NCBI GenBank assembly: GCA_033439795.1
Contig: JAUTDP010000011.1
Span: 1,860,001 to 1,924,000 of the forward strand
DNA length: 64,000 bases
Direction of reading: 5' to 3'
Source of the DNA: Sordaria brevicollis
Lineage: Eukaryota > Ascomycota > Sordariomycetes > Sordariales > Sordariaceae
Shown: piece after piece, positions 49,961 to 62,184 of the stretch
Layout of the letters: every line of letters begins with the position of its first letter
Numbering within the stretch: the stretch's first letter is position 1
Made by a program: the position numbers and the translations under genes
The notes under the pieces: model-generated
Database searches by the model: none
What the model was told of the DNA's origin: nothing
Seen by the model: only the letters and a program-made list of their open reading frames with translations

Positions 49961-52900
49961 AAGGAAAAGATTCCCGTTCTTACCCCGTTTATAGGGTTAG
50001 AAAATATTCCCTTATAAAATAATTAATAATCCGATTAAAAATATTCTATTAGAATATAAGGAAATCGTACGAAAAAGGGAAATTACTATTCGAATAAGAG
50101 GAGATTTATAATATTATAGCGATTTAAAAGCCGGGTAGGAATTTAAACGAGGATATTTATTATTTATAGGGCGGTAAATATATTAGGGTAGATTATTTAA
50201 AAAAAGGAAAGCGGTTATTTATATAAATAAAAAATAGAATTTTAAGGACTTAAATTTCTATATTAAAAAAGATTGGGCCTCTGTAACGTTTAAAAATTTA
50301 AAGGAATTATTAATTATTTATTTAATTTATTCCCTTATTAAAATATATAAAATATTAGAATATAAATAAGGGTTTCCCCTCTTCGAATTCTTCGAAGAAA
50401 GACCCCCGGTAAAATATTAAATTATAACCGTCGAGGATTTTAATTTTTATTATCCTAATTAAAATTTAAAGAATAGAATTAGCCTAAAAATTAAGAGATT
50501 CTTTATATAAGTATAATAGTAATATATATAATTTATTATTTTTAGAGGGGAATTGACCCGTATAAGTAATATAATATAGGAAGAGAAAAATAAAATAATC
50601 GATTATATATAAATAATATTAAAAATCGAAACCGAATATTAGGGGGCGTAATAGTACGAATAAACCGGTTTAAATTATTATCCTTAGGAAATTTAGGTTT
50701 ATATTAAAAAAAGGTTAAGAAAATAGAAATAAAAGAAGGTTATAATTAGAATTTAATAAATATGGAAAAGGTACGAAAGGCGGCGTTATAACGGATTTTA
50801 ATCTCGGCGAAGATCGATATAAAAGAGGAATTAAAATTTACGTTCGATAAATTTAATAGAGAATTTATAAATATAATAGAAGAATTCGTTTTATATTAAA
50901 AGAAAAATTAAAGGAGAAGAGTAAAGTAATAGACGTTAAAATATAAAATAGCGATAAAAAATATAAAGCGGAAATAATAAAAATAATATAAGGAAAGGAT
51001 ATTTTCGAATTAAATAAAATTCGTAGAAGTATTAATAAAAAAGAAGGATTAATACGAAAATTTAATAAATAATATAACGAAAAAGCGTCGAAAAGGCGTC
51101 GAAAAATTTAAATAAATTTTAAACCTTTAAAAAATAAGCCTATACCCGAAATTATTTATTAATAAACCTATTTAAATTTTTAATTTTTAAATAATACGAA
51201 AGAAGAGAAAAAATCGAAGATTATAATAGTAAAGCGAATATTTTCGCCGAACGTTTCTTCTTAAAAGTAAACGTTTCTATAGATTAATTACCCAATTAAA
51301 CCCTTCTTTTAAATACCGGCGATTCGTTATTTATTAACGAATTAATTATTAAAGAGGATATTTAGGATATTTTATTTTAAATAATTCCGAATAAAATATT
51401 AAACGTCGATTAGTATTCGAATAAATTTTTAAAAATTTATAGGGAATTATTCCGAAAAATTATAACCGTTTTCGCAGTTATGAATTTTCGTTTTAGATAT
51501 TTCTTATAGTAGTTTAAGAATATAAAAATAATCGTTTTTAAAAAGTTAAGAAAAACCGCCGTATAATAAAAATTAACCGGTGCGTAGAGGTTAATTTTAT
51601 TATTAAATAACGTTGGGAAAATTTTTAAAGCGTTTATTATTAAAAAATTTATTTAAATTGTAGAAGAGTTTAACCTCTTATTAAAGGGTTAAATAAGTAA
51701 TTGGGTAGATTATTCGATTAAATTTATTATTTATATTATTATAGATATTATATATACGGTTTAGAAATTCGGAGCCGTTATATCGTTAATACTTTTTAAT
51801 TTTAAAGGTATATTCGATAGAATTAATTATAAATAGTTATTATATACTTTATAGAAAATACGATTTTTATAATAGATTTTTGAATAGGTAGTAAATTTCG
51901 TTAATAGACGAAGAGGTTCCCTCTTTTTCGATAACGAAATATTTATTCTTTACGTTATAAAAGCTAGAATATTTTAAAGTTTTTTCTTTTCTTTAATTTT
52001 TTTTATTTTCTTTATTACCTTATTATATTATAAATTAATTACGGTTGAAAATATAATTATAATCGGCTTCGTTAACGATATTAATATTATCGTTATAGCG
52101 AAAATTACTGAAGAGAATTATAAAATATTTTAAATAATATAAGAAATTTACTCCGAATAAATAAGGGAGAAAAATATAAAGTTCAAAGCGAATAAAATGG
52201 AATTAATATATTTTACGCGGATAAAGGTATTAAAAATAGAGATTTTTTAATTTAAGGATATTATATTTCGACCGATAGAATTGATAAAATTCTTAAGTAT
52301 TTAATTAAATTATAAATCCAATTATTAAACTTACGTAAAAATTATTAAAAAGAAAATAAAAATTTAAACGAATACGTTAACCCGGTTAATTATAAAGATT
52401 TAGGGTATTTTTTTTATTTACGCGAAGGAAATTTATATTAAATATATTCGAAATATAATTATATATAAAGCTTTAACTTTTTATTAACCGATAAAAATAT
52501 ATAATAAACCCCGAAGGATAATAATCGAATTAATTAAATATTAAATTAAATATTTAAAAGTCGTTATTAGGGTATATAAAATTATATTAATACGGAACTT
52601 TAAAATAGAAGCTTTTTACCCGCTATTCGATTTTTATTTTAATAAACGGGTAAGGGCTTTTAAAGAGAAATTCGCCCGTATAAATTAAATTAAATTCGTC
52701 CGAAGAATAATAATTTAAATAATTAATTATATTTAAATAAAATAAATAAAAAGTCGATTATTTATTAATAAATTAGAAAGTAGTATTATTAAAATTAAAT
52801 AAACGGAGGAATAAATACCGATAGAGAATTTTATAGCGATTATAGTGGGACTACTTTCGGTAACGGGCGTACTTATTTAATTATTATAATTGCCGGAACC

Positions 52901-53135
52901 TTTAACCCTCGATCGAAAAGTATAATTAAAAAACGTTACGAAGAGAAAATAAATATTATATTATAATTATTAATTAATAATAACGGTAATTAAATTAAAT
53001 CGGTAATTTAAATTTATAATTATTAATTTCGACCCGAAATTTAATAATATTATAATAAAATGGTATATAATCGGTTAAAAAAAGAAGAAGCGGAAAAAAA
53101 CTTAACCTTCGGAAAATAATAAAAATTATTATTTA
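49960..53135 (+). pseudogene. ORF2 of L6 (AP-type endonuclease and RT)
   Basis: Plus-strand remnant. The endonuclease motif near 50,425-50,470 reads TVEDFNFYYPN (GDFNxHHP type). The RT has SLLNNVGKIFKAFIIKKFI near 51,600-51,650, a STEF/YTV segment before 51,780, and the catalytic box near 52,070-52,095 as GFVNDINIIVI (FADD type). A C-terminal region follows without a recognisable RNase H core. Order and motifs place it with Tad1/I-group fungal LINEs. The end near 53,135 is uncertain; the frame could run to about 53,500. Confidence 0.82.
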
Positions 53136-53559
53136 TTAACGAAAATAAAGAATTCCCTCTTCGTTTAAACGAAAATAGAAGTAATCGGCTTTAAAGCTTT
53201 CCTTTTTTAAAAGAGAATCCTTAATATCGATATTTTTATTTATTTATATAAATTAGGACGGGAAATATTTTATTATTTTATATTCGAATATTTTTAAATA
53301 ATAAATATATAATTCGTAATAACCGATTAATTATAAACGTAAGAATAATTCTAAATTTATTTAAATAATAGAATTAAGGCCGAAAAAATCCTATTATAAG
53401 TACTTTGGCTAAAATGATTAAATAAATACCGTTTAATAATCGAATTAAAAGAGGAGCGGCGAAACGAATTCGTTTACTATTTTTAATTTTCTTTTCTTCT
53501 TTTTTTTTTACTTTTATTTATTAATACGCTAAAACGAAGACGGGGGAGGATTTTTATTT

Positions 53560-55083
53560 AATTAAAAATCTACCGGGCCGCGAAGGCGATAACCTATTTA
53601 ATTATTATTTCTTTTTATAATTAATTAAAGCCTTTAATATTTTATTATTATCGGCGAATAAATAATTCTATTCGTTAAATTAACGGGTATATTAACGTAT
53701 AGTATTAATTACGAATTAATATTAAATAAATTAATTATTATTAATAAAAATAGGATTAATAGGACGAATAACCGGCGAATTAATTTTTATCGGGGAATTA
53801 CTACGGGAAAGTATACGAATACCGCTATTATTCGGAGGAATTTTACTATTACCGTTATAAAGTAAATTACTATTATTATTACGGGGTAAATTATTATTAC
53901 TATTATAAGGGATATTACCCGAAAGAATATAATTATTAATTAAATTATTTTTATTAGAAAAGAAGAATTTATAATAGTTTTTTTAGAAATAATTATTAAT
54001 TAATTATTTTTTATAGCGAATAAACTATTTAAGAGTATTAGTAAAGTTGTTATTAATAAAGCGAAGGCGAATCGCGCTAGTAAATTCTTTAGCGACGATA
54101 CGGAGGCGGATAAAATAATCGCGGAATTCGTTATTAATTGGGTCTTTAATAATAATTTTCTTTTAAAAAGCGTTATAGAGATTATAGAAATTATAAAGTA
54201 TATCGATTATATAATATAAAACCGTTAAAATATATTAGGTAATTTAATTAAATTTATTTAAAAACGAATTAGAATAAGAAACGTTAATAATATAGAAGAT
54301 AATAATTTATTTAAATAATTAGGGATATAATAGGTTAATTTAGCGACGGCCTTTATATAAATATTATAACCCGGAATAAACGTAAAAATAAAAAAGGCTT
54401 TAATTAATTAAAAAGTATAAGCGAAATATAGGGGAATATAAATATAATTTCGGAAAAATTAATATAAAGATAAAATATAATAGAAGGAGGATTTATTTTT
54501 TTTCCGGTATATAAAAGAATTTATTACCGGTAAGGAATTTAATAATACGTTCGAAATTAATTTTAATATCGGTATTAATTATATTAAATATAAAGGTTAA
54601 CGAAGGAAAGCGAAGGGGAAATGAATTTTCGCCTTTATTTTTATTAGAAATTTTTATTATTTTACGGAGTACTTTAATACGTTTTTAACGAAGAGTAATT
54701 ATTTTAAATCGATTATTATTATTAAAGGAAGGAAAAGTTTAAAAAAGCCTAGGGGATAAGGGGTTTTTATATTTAAAGGAGGGAAATTTTTATATTAATA
54801 TAAATTATAATAAAAATATAATTATAATAGGGGGAGGAAAAGGATAAAAGGAATAAAGGAAAATTTAACGGTTAAAAGGTTTAATAATAATTAAAAGGGT
54901 AAATAGGCGGAGGAATAGAAGGCGGAAAGCGGTAATAAATAAAAGACGAAACGGCGGATTAAAAAGGCGGAACGGTTTAATATTCTAGCGTAATAGTAAA
55001 TGGAAGGGATAAGACGGATATTAATCGCGTTAGCGGTGGGTGTATACCGCGATCGTAGAACGCCGAAGAAGCGGCGCGGATAG
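53560..55083 (+). pseudogene. ORF3 of L6 (unknown, downstream of the RT)
   Basis: Roughly 500-codon plus-strand frame that ends at TAG (55,081-55,083). Visible parts are an Asn/Ile/Arg-rich start, a Thr-rich linker, an amphipathic segment (VVINKAKANRASKFF, TEADKIIAEF), and a Lys/Arg-rich C-terminal half (YKGQRRKAKGK, IIIIKGRKSLKKPRG) closing in RDRRTPKKRRG. The same frame is seen in L2, L3, L4, L5 and in the RIP-free L7 end. No family was recognised. The ending looks like a nuclear localisation signal (inference). Confidence 0.62.
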
Positions 55084-55215
55084 GTTTGCGCCGGGAAATA
55101 TAGCCGGGGTTTTTATCCGGAGCGCTTAACGCCTACGGTTTTATCCTATAAGGAATCGGAGATAGACCTTATATTATATTAGCGCTATAGATTTAACTAG
55201 GGAATAAGAATTTTA

Positions 55216-56400
55216 CTTCGGTTTAACGCTTTTTCGACGTTTCAAAATTAATTACGAAAATAATTTCTTTAATTATTCAATTACTAAATTCCTTTTTCAA
55301 TTTATAAATATAATTTATAAAAGTAATTAAAATATATATAATAAATTTTAGATTAATAATAAATAGTATATTAAATATTTATTTCCATTAACGTAAAGAA
55401 TTTAATAATTAACGACGTTTATATATAAAGGCTTGTCGTAAAGGATGGAATATATTTATATATTGTTAAATTAGGGTTCATTTAATATGATAAAGAATTC
55501 GAATAATAGGATAATATAAGCGTAAATAAAAATCAATGTAATTATTTACCTCGGTTAAAAAGCGAATTATACTTTAAATAAAAATTCCCTCTATAATAAT
55601 AAACGCTCCTTTTACGGTACGGGGTAAAATAGGGATAATTAAAATATAAAACTCTTTAATAACTTTCTTACTAATTATGGTATAATATTAATAATTTTTA
55701 TTAATAAAGATATAAAATAAATCATAATTATTAATGATAAATAGAATTAAAGTAAATTTTACTTCTATTTCCGATTTAAAATCTTCTATTTTATTTAATA
55801 CCTTTATTTCTGACTCCAGGGCCCGATTTTATACCAAAATTAAACTTTTACTTATTATTTAAGAGCGGAATCGTAAATTTTATTATTATTATCGTTTCCC
55901 AAAAGCGGAAGGACTTTAATAATAATAATTTAAATACATACCCCGCTAAAAAAAGGGGGAACGGCTTACCAATATAAATAAACTAAAACGTAATATCTAA
56001 AAGCGTTATAGCGTATATATAAATAATTATTTTAATGGCGTTAACGCTCCTTATTTAATACTTATTTAATATACTTGATAAAACCGGAAATAAAAGCGTT
56101 TATATTTAAATCGCTTCGACTTTAACTATTATAATTATAGGTTATACGCGTAATACTTATAATAATATTTCCGTTAACGTTAATTAAATATTAGGTAATA
56201 ATTATAAGGGTAGGGCGAAAAGTAGGTCGTAGAATATAAGGAATAATAAAATAATCAATAGAAGAGGAAATATTAAGGACGTAAAATCCGTTATTTTTAA
56301 TTTTCCCTTTTTAATTATATGAATATCGGTAGTGATTTTTTTAAATTTTATTATTTAATTTATAATAAAAAGTAATTTATTATATTTCTATACGATTTTT
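55216..56400 (-). pseudogene. gypsy2 remnant, upstream part (gag/protease region)
   Basis: Minus-strand continuation of gypsy2 on the far side of L6, starting with the second target duplication. It reads as a heavily RIPed, stop-rich frame with no clear motif, apart from a link across the L6 site into the RT frame at 48,235. The right limit is set by the start of the MULE3 frame and is approximate. No LTR was found on this side. Confidence 0.45.
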
Positions 56401-56599
56401 TAATTAATTGCGATAATACGAATAGCCGACCCGATAGGCGTGCGCGACCGCGGATTTAACGTAAATATTAACCCCGTACTCCTTATCCCTAATTTTAATC
56501 CTAATCCTCCTAATAATTTCGATTTACTTACCTTCGTATAAAATACTTCAACGCCTAATACTTCTATTCCTAATACCTAAATACTTTACATATCGGAGC

Positions 56600-58880
56600 C
56601 TACGTTAATATAACCTATAGAAATCGTTGAAATTAATAACGACGAAAATAAATTTATAGAAAATAATTAAAAAAGCGCCCCGCCCGGTACGAATATAGCG
56701 ATTACCTTATTTTTAATATATAATATAATAATTTTAATGAGTTAATTATAGTAATTAAATTTTAATTACGCGAATTAGGGTATAGCGTTATTAAGGGTCG
56801 ATTTATTATTTAGGTTAACGACTTTAAATACGCACGTATCGAAATCGTATACTTCATTAGCGCGCCGCGTAAAATTACTAATTACTCTCGTTTAATATTA
56901 ATAATAAAATAAAGTTACCTATAAGTTGGGTATATTAAAACGCTATTATATAATAATAGGAGGTAAATTTTTGAGCTTCGAGAAGGCTATAAATATTATA
57001 CCTATTTACGTACTAAAAAGTTATTTATCTATTTAACTTTTAAAATTGAATATAAAATTCCAATAACTACTTATATTAATAAATTGGGTATATTTAATTA
57101 TAGAATTGCTCGTAAATTACGTTAATAATTTCTAAATTTTTATTTTATTAACCGTTAATTTATTAACCTTCGCTATAAATTCAAAAAGGATATAGAAATT
57201 AGGTATATTCCCTTTTAATAAATAATAAAGTTCTTTAACGAACGTAAGGTCTACTTTAAAATTAATTGGCAAAATATTAAAGAAATTAAGTTAATTGCAC
57301 TATTTTAAACCGATTTATAGGGAGAATAAATGTGGAAAGAAAATCCCTAAGTTTAAATATATAATAATATGTATAAAACTAGGTAATAATAAAGGCCTAG
57401 TATTTTTCCAAATTATTAATATAAATAATATTGGCCATATCTTTAACTATATTTTTAATTTAATCGATAACGAACGGTAAGAGGGATTTAACTAATTAAT
57501 AAATAAAGTTAATACCCGTCGTAAAGATATTTACGCTAATAAACCAAAAATAATAATTATAAATTATAATATTATTATACGAATAATTGTTTAGAAGGTT
57601 TACCCTACCGCTGAGTCCTAATTTTATATCTTCTATATTAATAAAAATATAATTCTATATATTAAAAGAAAATAAGATAAATTAATAATTACCTAAATTA
57701 ATAATATTTATACCGTTCAATTAATTATACGGGTATAACAAAAAATATCGGCTTCTATATCGGCATTAACTTGACTACCCGCCTAGCTAATAAAATTAAT
57801 AATTCCTAATAATGTAATAAATTTAGAGGAATTTAATAAAGATAATATAAAGGTAGTTATTAATTTAAATCAACTAATGAATAATATAAACACGCTAAAT
57901 CCCATCCTTAATACCGTAGAGTATTTACGGTCTAATTTTTACAATTTATAAAAGTATACTTATTACGCGTATATAGAAGAGGATTTTAATACTAATTAAG
58001 AAAGATTCTATACATTTTTTATAAATTAAACGGTATCCTCTTATATTTTAAAGAAACGTATATAATAATGAAAGAAGAGTAAATAACTTATTATATTAAT
58101 AAGAGGTTAAATTTTAATTACTCTATTACTTCCTTAATTAAGTCGTATAACCGTATATTTAGAATTAATATTATTAACGGTAAAAATTATATTTATATTT
58201 AATTATATTTATCTTTATATAACGTATAATAATTTAATTATTATTTTAATATAAGTAATAATTCTGTTATTACCGCTATTATATAAAATTTTACCCTTAT
58301 TAAAGATTGAAAACGTATAATTGAAAATAAGACCGAAAAATAAATACGACGTACTAAAATTAAATATAACCGTATATTATAAATAATAAAAACCGTTAAG
58401 AAAATTTATTAAACCGCTTTTCATAAAATAGTACGTTAACGTCGTATTATACTTAATACTATATTATTAGCAATTAAACTAAAGCCTAATAAATTGGAGT
58501 TATATATTAGTAAATTTATTACGCAATTTAATTTACTATATTCGTATACGATCTTTAAACAATTCCTTAACCGAAATTAATTATTTATATTAAATAAAAT
58601 AAGTTATTACCCGTATTAATAATTAAAAAAAAATTTTATTAACGAAAATAAATATTTAAAATATTAAAAATTTAATAAAGTAATAAAATTTAAGGGTTGC
58701 CCTCGTATTAACGTTCCCTTCGCTAAAAAACCTTGTACGCCTTAATTAACGGCGCTAATTAATAAAGGGATATAGCCGCGGCGGCCTTATCCTTAGCCGG
58801 GGTAGATAGCTTAAAGCTAACCAAAATTAAATTATTTTAATACGTATAACGCTATTTATATAACGAAATATATTTAAATA
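56600..58880 (+). pseudogene. MULE3 transposase remnant
   Basis: Fewer stops than in the other elements. The longest open stretch (57,295-57,480) reads KFKYIIICIKLGNNKGLVFF then IININNIGHIFNYIFNLIDN, colinear with the DDE core region of MULE2 (INDKGLTFFQ.IGINNIEFTF). A VYPTAESQFYIFYINKNI stretch near 57,598-57,650 matches the MULE (Y/F)P...FH..KN block. Near 58,690 the C-terminal segment GCPRINVPFAKKP is basic. The N-terminal half resembles the FAR1-like part of MULE2 weakly. Confidence 0.72.
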
Positions 58881-59092
58881 AAAAAGAATTAATTTAAAGG
58901 TAGAAAATATAATTAATTATTCCCAACTTTTTACTACGCAAATTAAAGGACGTAATCGCCCTCCTAATAATAAAAATAAGCCTAAATAAAGAGGGTAAGA
59001 GAAGGGAAATATAATTTTATAGGGAGGGAAAAATAATAATAGAGGTAAAAGTAGTAGAAAACGAATAGCGCTAATTAGTACTCCAATTAGTA

Positions 59093-59695
59093 CCGCAGCG
59101 GGAATATAAGGAACGTTTCAACGCTTGGGGGGGTGCAACAAGGGTTAACACAAATCTTAGAGTTGATAACTCACCAAGCGTTATTGTAAGACCAAGCACT
59201 ATTAGTTGAGGGAGGCTTCTAATTGGTCGGATTTGGGTGCAAAAAGATAAAAGGGAAAGACCCTTATAAGGCCTTCTAAAGGTCCTTATAAGGGTCTTCT
59301 TAGCGGTCTTCTTACTTTATAGTAGTGGACTTTGAAGCGGTAGCGGACTTTGGCTTCAAAGTCTAAATCCGGATAAGGGTATTTACAAAGACAACCGCGT
59401 GAAACTTTTCGCGCGAAAAAAAACCGTCACCACTTGGAATCGAACGGGCGACTCCACGAGAGACAGCGACGACAAGAACCATTGAGCCACTGGCCCAATT
59501 AATTAAAAGCGGGCTTCGTTCTTTCCCTTAATATGGGGCCGTAAAGGTTAACCGGGAAAGAACTTCCGGGAAAGAATCCCTGAGCAACAACGCTTGGTAA
59601 CGCAACAACGCTTGGTAGCACAACAAGGCTTGTTGAAATCCAACTATTGAAGCCCTCCTTCAAGCCTTGTTGCCCTGGGGGTTTTCCCGCTATGG
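59093..59695. mobile_element. 603-bp MITE with TA target duplication
   Basis: Flanked by TA at 59,091-59,092 and 59,696-59,697. Short TIRs: CCGCAGCGGGAA on the left, CCATAGCGGGAA on the right (reverse complement), each followed within 40 bp by GCAACAAGG. The inside is not RIPed. It has repeats of GCAACAACGCTTGGTA near 59,584-59,620 and a CCCTTATAAGG inverted pair at 59,260-59,300. A TA duplication suggests the Tc1/mariner (pogo/Fot1) group. The minus-strand ORF at 59,499-59,729 runs across its edge and is not a gene. Confidence 0.58.
59416..59496 (-). ncRNA. tRNA-like Pol III unit inside the MITE
   Basis: The minus strand begins GGGCCAGTGGCTCAATGG. An A box TGGCTCAATGG (complement of 59,479-59,489) fits TRGYNNARYNGG, and a B box GTTCGATTCC (complement of 59,436-59,445) fits GWTCRANNC. 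Eight T residues (complement of 59,416-59,423) follow as a Pol III terminator. The acceptor, D and T stems do not pair properly, so it is not a working tRNA. It could be a tRNA pseudogene, a SINE head or a small Pol III RNA. Confidence 0.42.
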
Positions 59696-59739
59696 TACGT
59701 AAAGTAGTCGGCGCAATATACATAAACAATAGGGGGCTC

Positions 59740-59770
59740 TCTAATACTCTAATACTCTAATACTTTAATA
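59740..59770 (+). repeat. Short TAATACTC tandem repeat
   Basis: CTAATACT repeated about four times with 8-9-bp spacing (TAATACTCTAATACTCTAAT), just right of the MITE. The last unit has a C to T change. Confidence 0.8.
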
Positions 59771-60189
59771 ATTAAATACGTCGATTATACAAATAAAAAT
59801 AATAATATATAAATTAATATAAATTAATATATTAAACTCTATTAAATTCGATTGAATTGCGACTTTAATCGAACGACTTCAATTAATTACAACGTATAAA
59901 AAGTACGACCGTAGCGCTAAATCCCCTATAAGACCGCTATAGAAATATATTATAAAAAATATATCGGGGTAATACGTATACTATAGTCTGGAATTTGGGC
60001 TACCTTGGTATAACTAAACCTTAAAAGAATATAATACCTATTATTACCAACTAAAAGTATAGGAAAATTATAGCGTTAAGGCGCGGCCCGGGAGGGCGGC
60101 TGAACCGTGTTATGTGATTGGTCGAAAAAAGTGGGGATAAGTGCAAAACGACATGGAGGTAAGTGCGAAAAGACTTTCTCTTTATAATA

Positions 60190-60990
60190 ATCGTCAGAGA
60201 AAGTAATTTTATAAATATTTTATCGTATTATTTTTTATTAAAAATTTAGCGGAAGTAATTTAATTTAATAGGATTTTCTTATAAATAATTACCCGCCTTA
60301 AATATTTTATTATTAAAATTTATTAAGAAGGTAATAAATAATTCGCTATTTTTCTAATGTATACGGGCGAATTTATTGAAAACCGCTTCTTAATTTTAAT
60401 AAGAATCGAAAATCGTACGGATTTATTCGAAGAGTTCAATTGGGTTTTCTTTACTACGTATAATTATAACCGTTTAGAATCCTTTAAATTATTAACCGTA
60501 TTCGGTAAAAAATATATTAATAATTTCGTACTAAACGGCGCTCGGATTATTACGAAATCCTTATTTAATATCGCTATTATATATTATAACGAATTTATTA
60601 AAAAAGAATCCGAAAGTATAAAATTAATCATCCTATTTAAAAAACTCAAATTATTTTTTATAATAAGGAATTAAATTCGTATTATCGTCGGAATTATCGT
60701 TAATTAGGATCTTAAAAGGGGATATCTTCTTATAAACGGAATACTCTATTATTTTAAAGTCGAAATAAGGGGTAAAGGTATTAAAAATGAAAGTAATATT
60801 CAATAGGAAGGATTTAATATAATCTTTAAAAATAGCGCTATTTTTAAAGGCGCGAATTAAACCCTTAATTAAGCCTTCGCTACCGCCGTTATTTTTTAAA
60901 GTATTATTTTAGGAATTATAAAACTTTTCTTCGTCGTTAATATTTATATCGTTAAATCCGATTATAAGATCGAAAATACCGTAATATTGT
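60190..60990 (-). pseudogene. Retroelement gag-like remnant
   Basis: Minus-strand frame with few, RIP-type stops. From 60,980 it reads NDEEKFYNS, NGGSEGLIKGLIRAFKNSAI and IFNTFTPYFDFKIIEYSVYK. Lower down come IRSKENPIELFE.IRTIFDS, NKFARIH.KNSELFITFLIN and NYLQENPIKLNYF, charged helical stretches like a retrotransposon capsid. No RT or LTR is adjacent. The plus-strand 105-residue ORF at 60,357-60,674 is the shadow of this frame. The family is not certain. Confidence 0.45.
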
Positions 60991-61145
60991 ATTTAAAGTT
61001 ACTAATCTTCCGCTTATAAAATTGCTATCCGCTTATTATATTTACTACCCGCTCTTATAAATAATAGAATTTAATATAAGAGGTAAAATATAATTAGTAT
61101 AAATACTAGGTTTTAACGAATTAATAAGGTTTCATAAAGAGGGAA
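60991..61145. other. Edge of the AT-rich block
   Basis: AT-rich, nothing recognisable. Base composition changes abruptly near 61,140 (from ATAAGGTTTCATAAAGAG to GGGAGGCGCCCTCTAGGCGG), after which CpA and TpG are normal. Confidence 0.7.
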
Positions 61146-61782
61146 AGGGAGGAAGGGAGGCGCCCTCTAGGCGGCATTGGCCAATTATCCTTTTAAAGAC
61201 CGGGCACGGGCCACTCCGCTTACCGTGGCGGTAAAGCCGCGATTGGCGGCCCGCCTGGCAGCACGACTAGTAGTGCTAGTTAGACTCAGCCACGGGCATC
61301 AGCCCCATAACAGTAAGTACTTAAATAACACGCTTCTTTCTGCTTTTGAACTTGCATAACTACCTACATCTTGCAAGTTCGAGTTACGTAACACCGAATA
61401 AGCGGTCACAGGTCCGAGATGCAGTACTACTAGAGAGAAGAGTCCGAGGGCCACTGCTACAGTGTACCTTGATGGTATGGTTACCACCGTACTACAGTCC
61501 GAGTTTGAGGCAAAGTTGCAGTGCCGCGCTGACTACCCTTTTAACTACTTCCATGCCTTAATGATCGTGATGATGATTCGCTGAACCCACTTAAACTAAT
61601 CCTAGAGCCCGTCGACTTACACAGTAGAACTCGAACAACAAAATGAATATTCTTCAAAGATCCACATCTAAACACTACACGTCTGGAGACTGATGCACAT
61701 GTTGCTTGCCTATTATAGTCAGAAGTCAATACCAAGCTTCATTCGAATTTGCGTATACCTTAGTATAAGTAGTAGTAATGCA
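61146..61782. other. Host intergenic DNA
   Basis: Normal composition. Several short overlapping ORFs on both strands (for example 61,177-61,359 and 61,541-61,735), none with protein-like character, a good start context or introns. GCGGTAAAGCCGC near 61,229 is a small palindrome. Nothing else is supported. Confidence 0.6.
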
Positions 61783-61938
61783 GACTTCTAGCCTGATGCT
61801 TCGAGTGCGATGTTGTAGATATTTCGGACTACCTGACTTCTAGCCTGATGCTTCGAGTGCGATGTTGTAGATATCTCGGACTACCTGACTTCTAGCCTGA
61901 TGCTTCGAGTGCGATGTTGTAGATATCTCGGACTATCT
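61783..61938 (+). repeat. 52-bp minisatellite, three copies
   Basis: Units start at 61,783, 61,835 and 61,887 (GACTTCTAGCCTGATGCTTC...). Copies differ at one or two bases (ATTTCGG against ATCTCGG; the last ends ACTATCT). It lies 0.4 kb upstream of the secreted-protein gene. Confidence 0.97.
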
Positions 61939-62039
61939 GTCGCATACCCACTGAGACTGCGGCTTCGGGGAGATGAGCAATTCCACGATATCCTAGTAAA
62001 TGTGGTACGGCATGAATGAAGGATCATCATGGATACCTC

Positions 62040-62094
62040 TAGACCAGAGACCGAGACCAGAGACCAGAGACCAGAGACTAGAGACCAGAGACCG
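62040..62094 (+). repeat. 7-bp tandem repeat (AGACCAG)
   Basis: About seven imperfect units of AGACCAG, some as AGACCGA or AGACTAG, upstream of the promoter of the secreted-protein gene. Confidence 0.92.
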
Positions 62095-62176
62095 AATACG
62101 GGACGACTAGACTTCGTTTCCGAGTTGACGAGCATCTTCAACAACCCGAAGAGAATGTCGACGCAGTGACGGCGAG

Positions 62177-62184
62177 TATAAATA
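62177..62184 (+). promoter_or_regulatory. TATA box of the secreted-protein gene
   Basis: TATAAATA, 138 bp before the ATG. It is followed by a C/T- and A-rich leader (CATCACCATCACATC, CATCCATCCACATCAC) typical of filamentous fungal 5' UTRs. Confidence 0.6.

Larger units (their letters stand above)
48236..55215 (+). mobile_element. LINE copy L6, uninterrupted full-length reference copy
   Basis: 6,980-bp plus-strand LINE inserted in gypsy2, with a 14-bp TSD, CTTCGGTTTAACGC (48,222-48,235 and 55,216-55,229). The 5' start has about 17 bp not shared with other copies before the common ACTGCTTTAGAACTAG. Layout: ORF1, ORF2, ORF3, then a 132-bp 3' UTR ending AAGAATTTTACTT, with no poly-A tail. It is the only copy without inner insertions, so it defines the family's architecture. 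All ORFs are broken by RIP. Confidence 0.9.
56400..60175 (+). mobile_element. MULE3, 5'-truncated Mutator-like element carrying a MITE
   Basis: Plus-strand MULE transposase remnant plus a 3' region resembling that of MULE2: both have an AT-rich stretch, then GACCGTAGCGCT (59,917 and 31,513), then AAAGTGGGG and an AGTGCGA..GAC ending. The right end is near 60,175. No matching left TIR was found between 55,216 and 56,450, so the 5' end seems lost. A TA-flanked MITE interrupts it at 59,093-59,695. RIP is milder than in the LINEs. Confidence 0.62.

Noticed and set aside
59416..59496. Functional tRNA gene
   Set aside because: The A and B boxes are good, but acceptor, D and T stems do not pair, so only a tRNA-like unit is called.
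59499..59729. 76-residue minus-strand ORF
   Set aside because: It crosses the MITE edge and the GCAACAACGCTTGGTA repeats, so it cannot be an ancestral gene.
60357..60674. 105-residue plus-strand ORF
   Set aside because: The minus strand carries a longer gag-like frame through the same region; this ORF is its antisense shadow.
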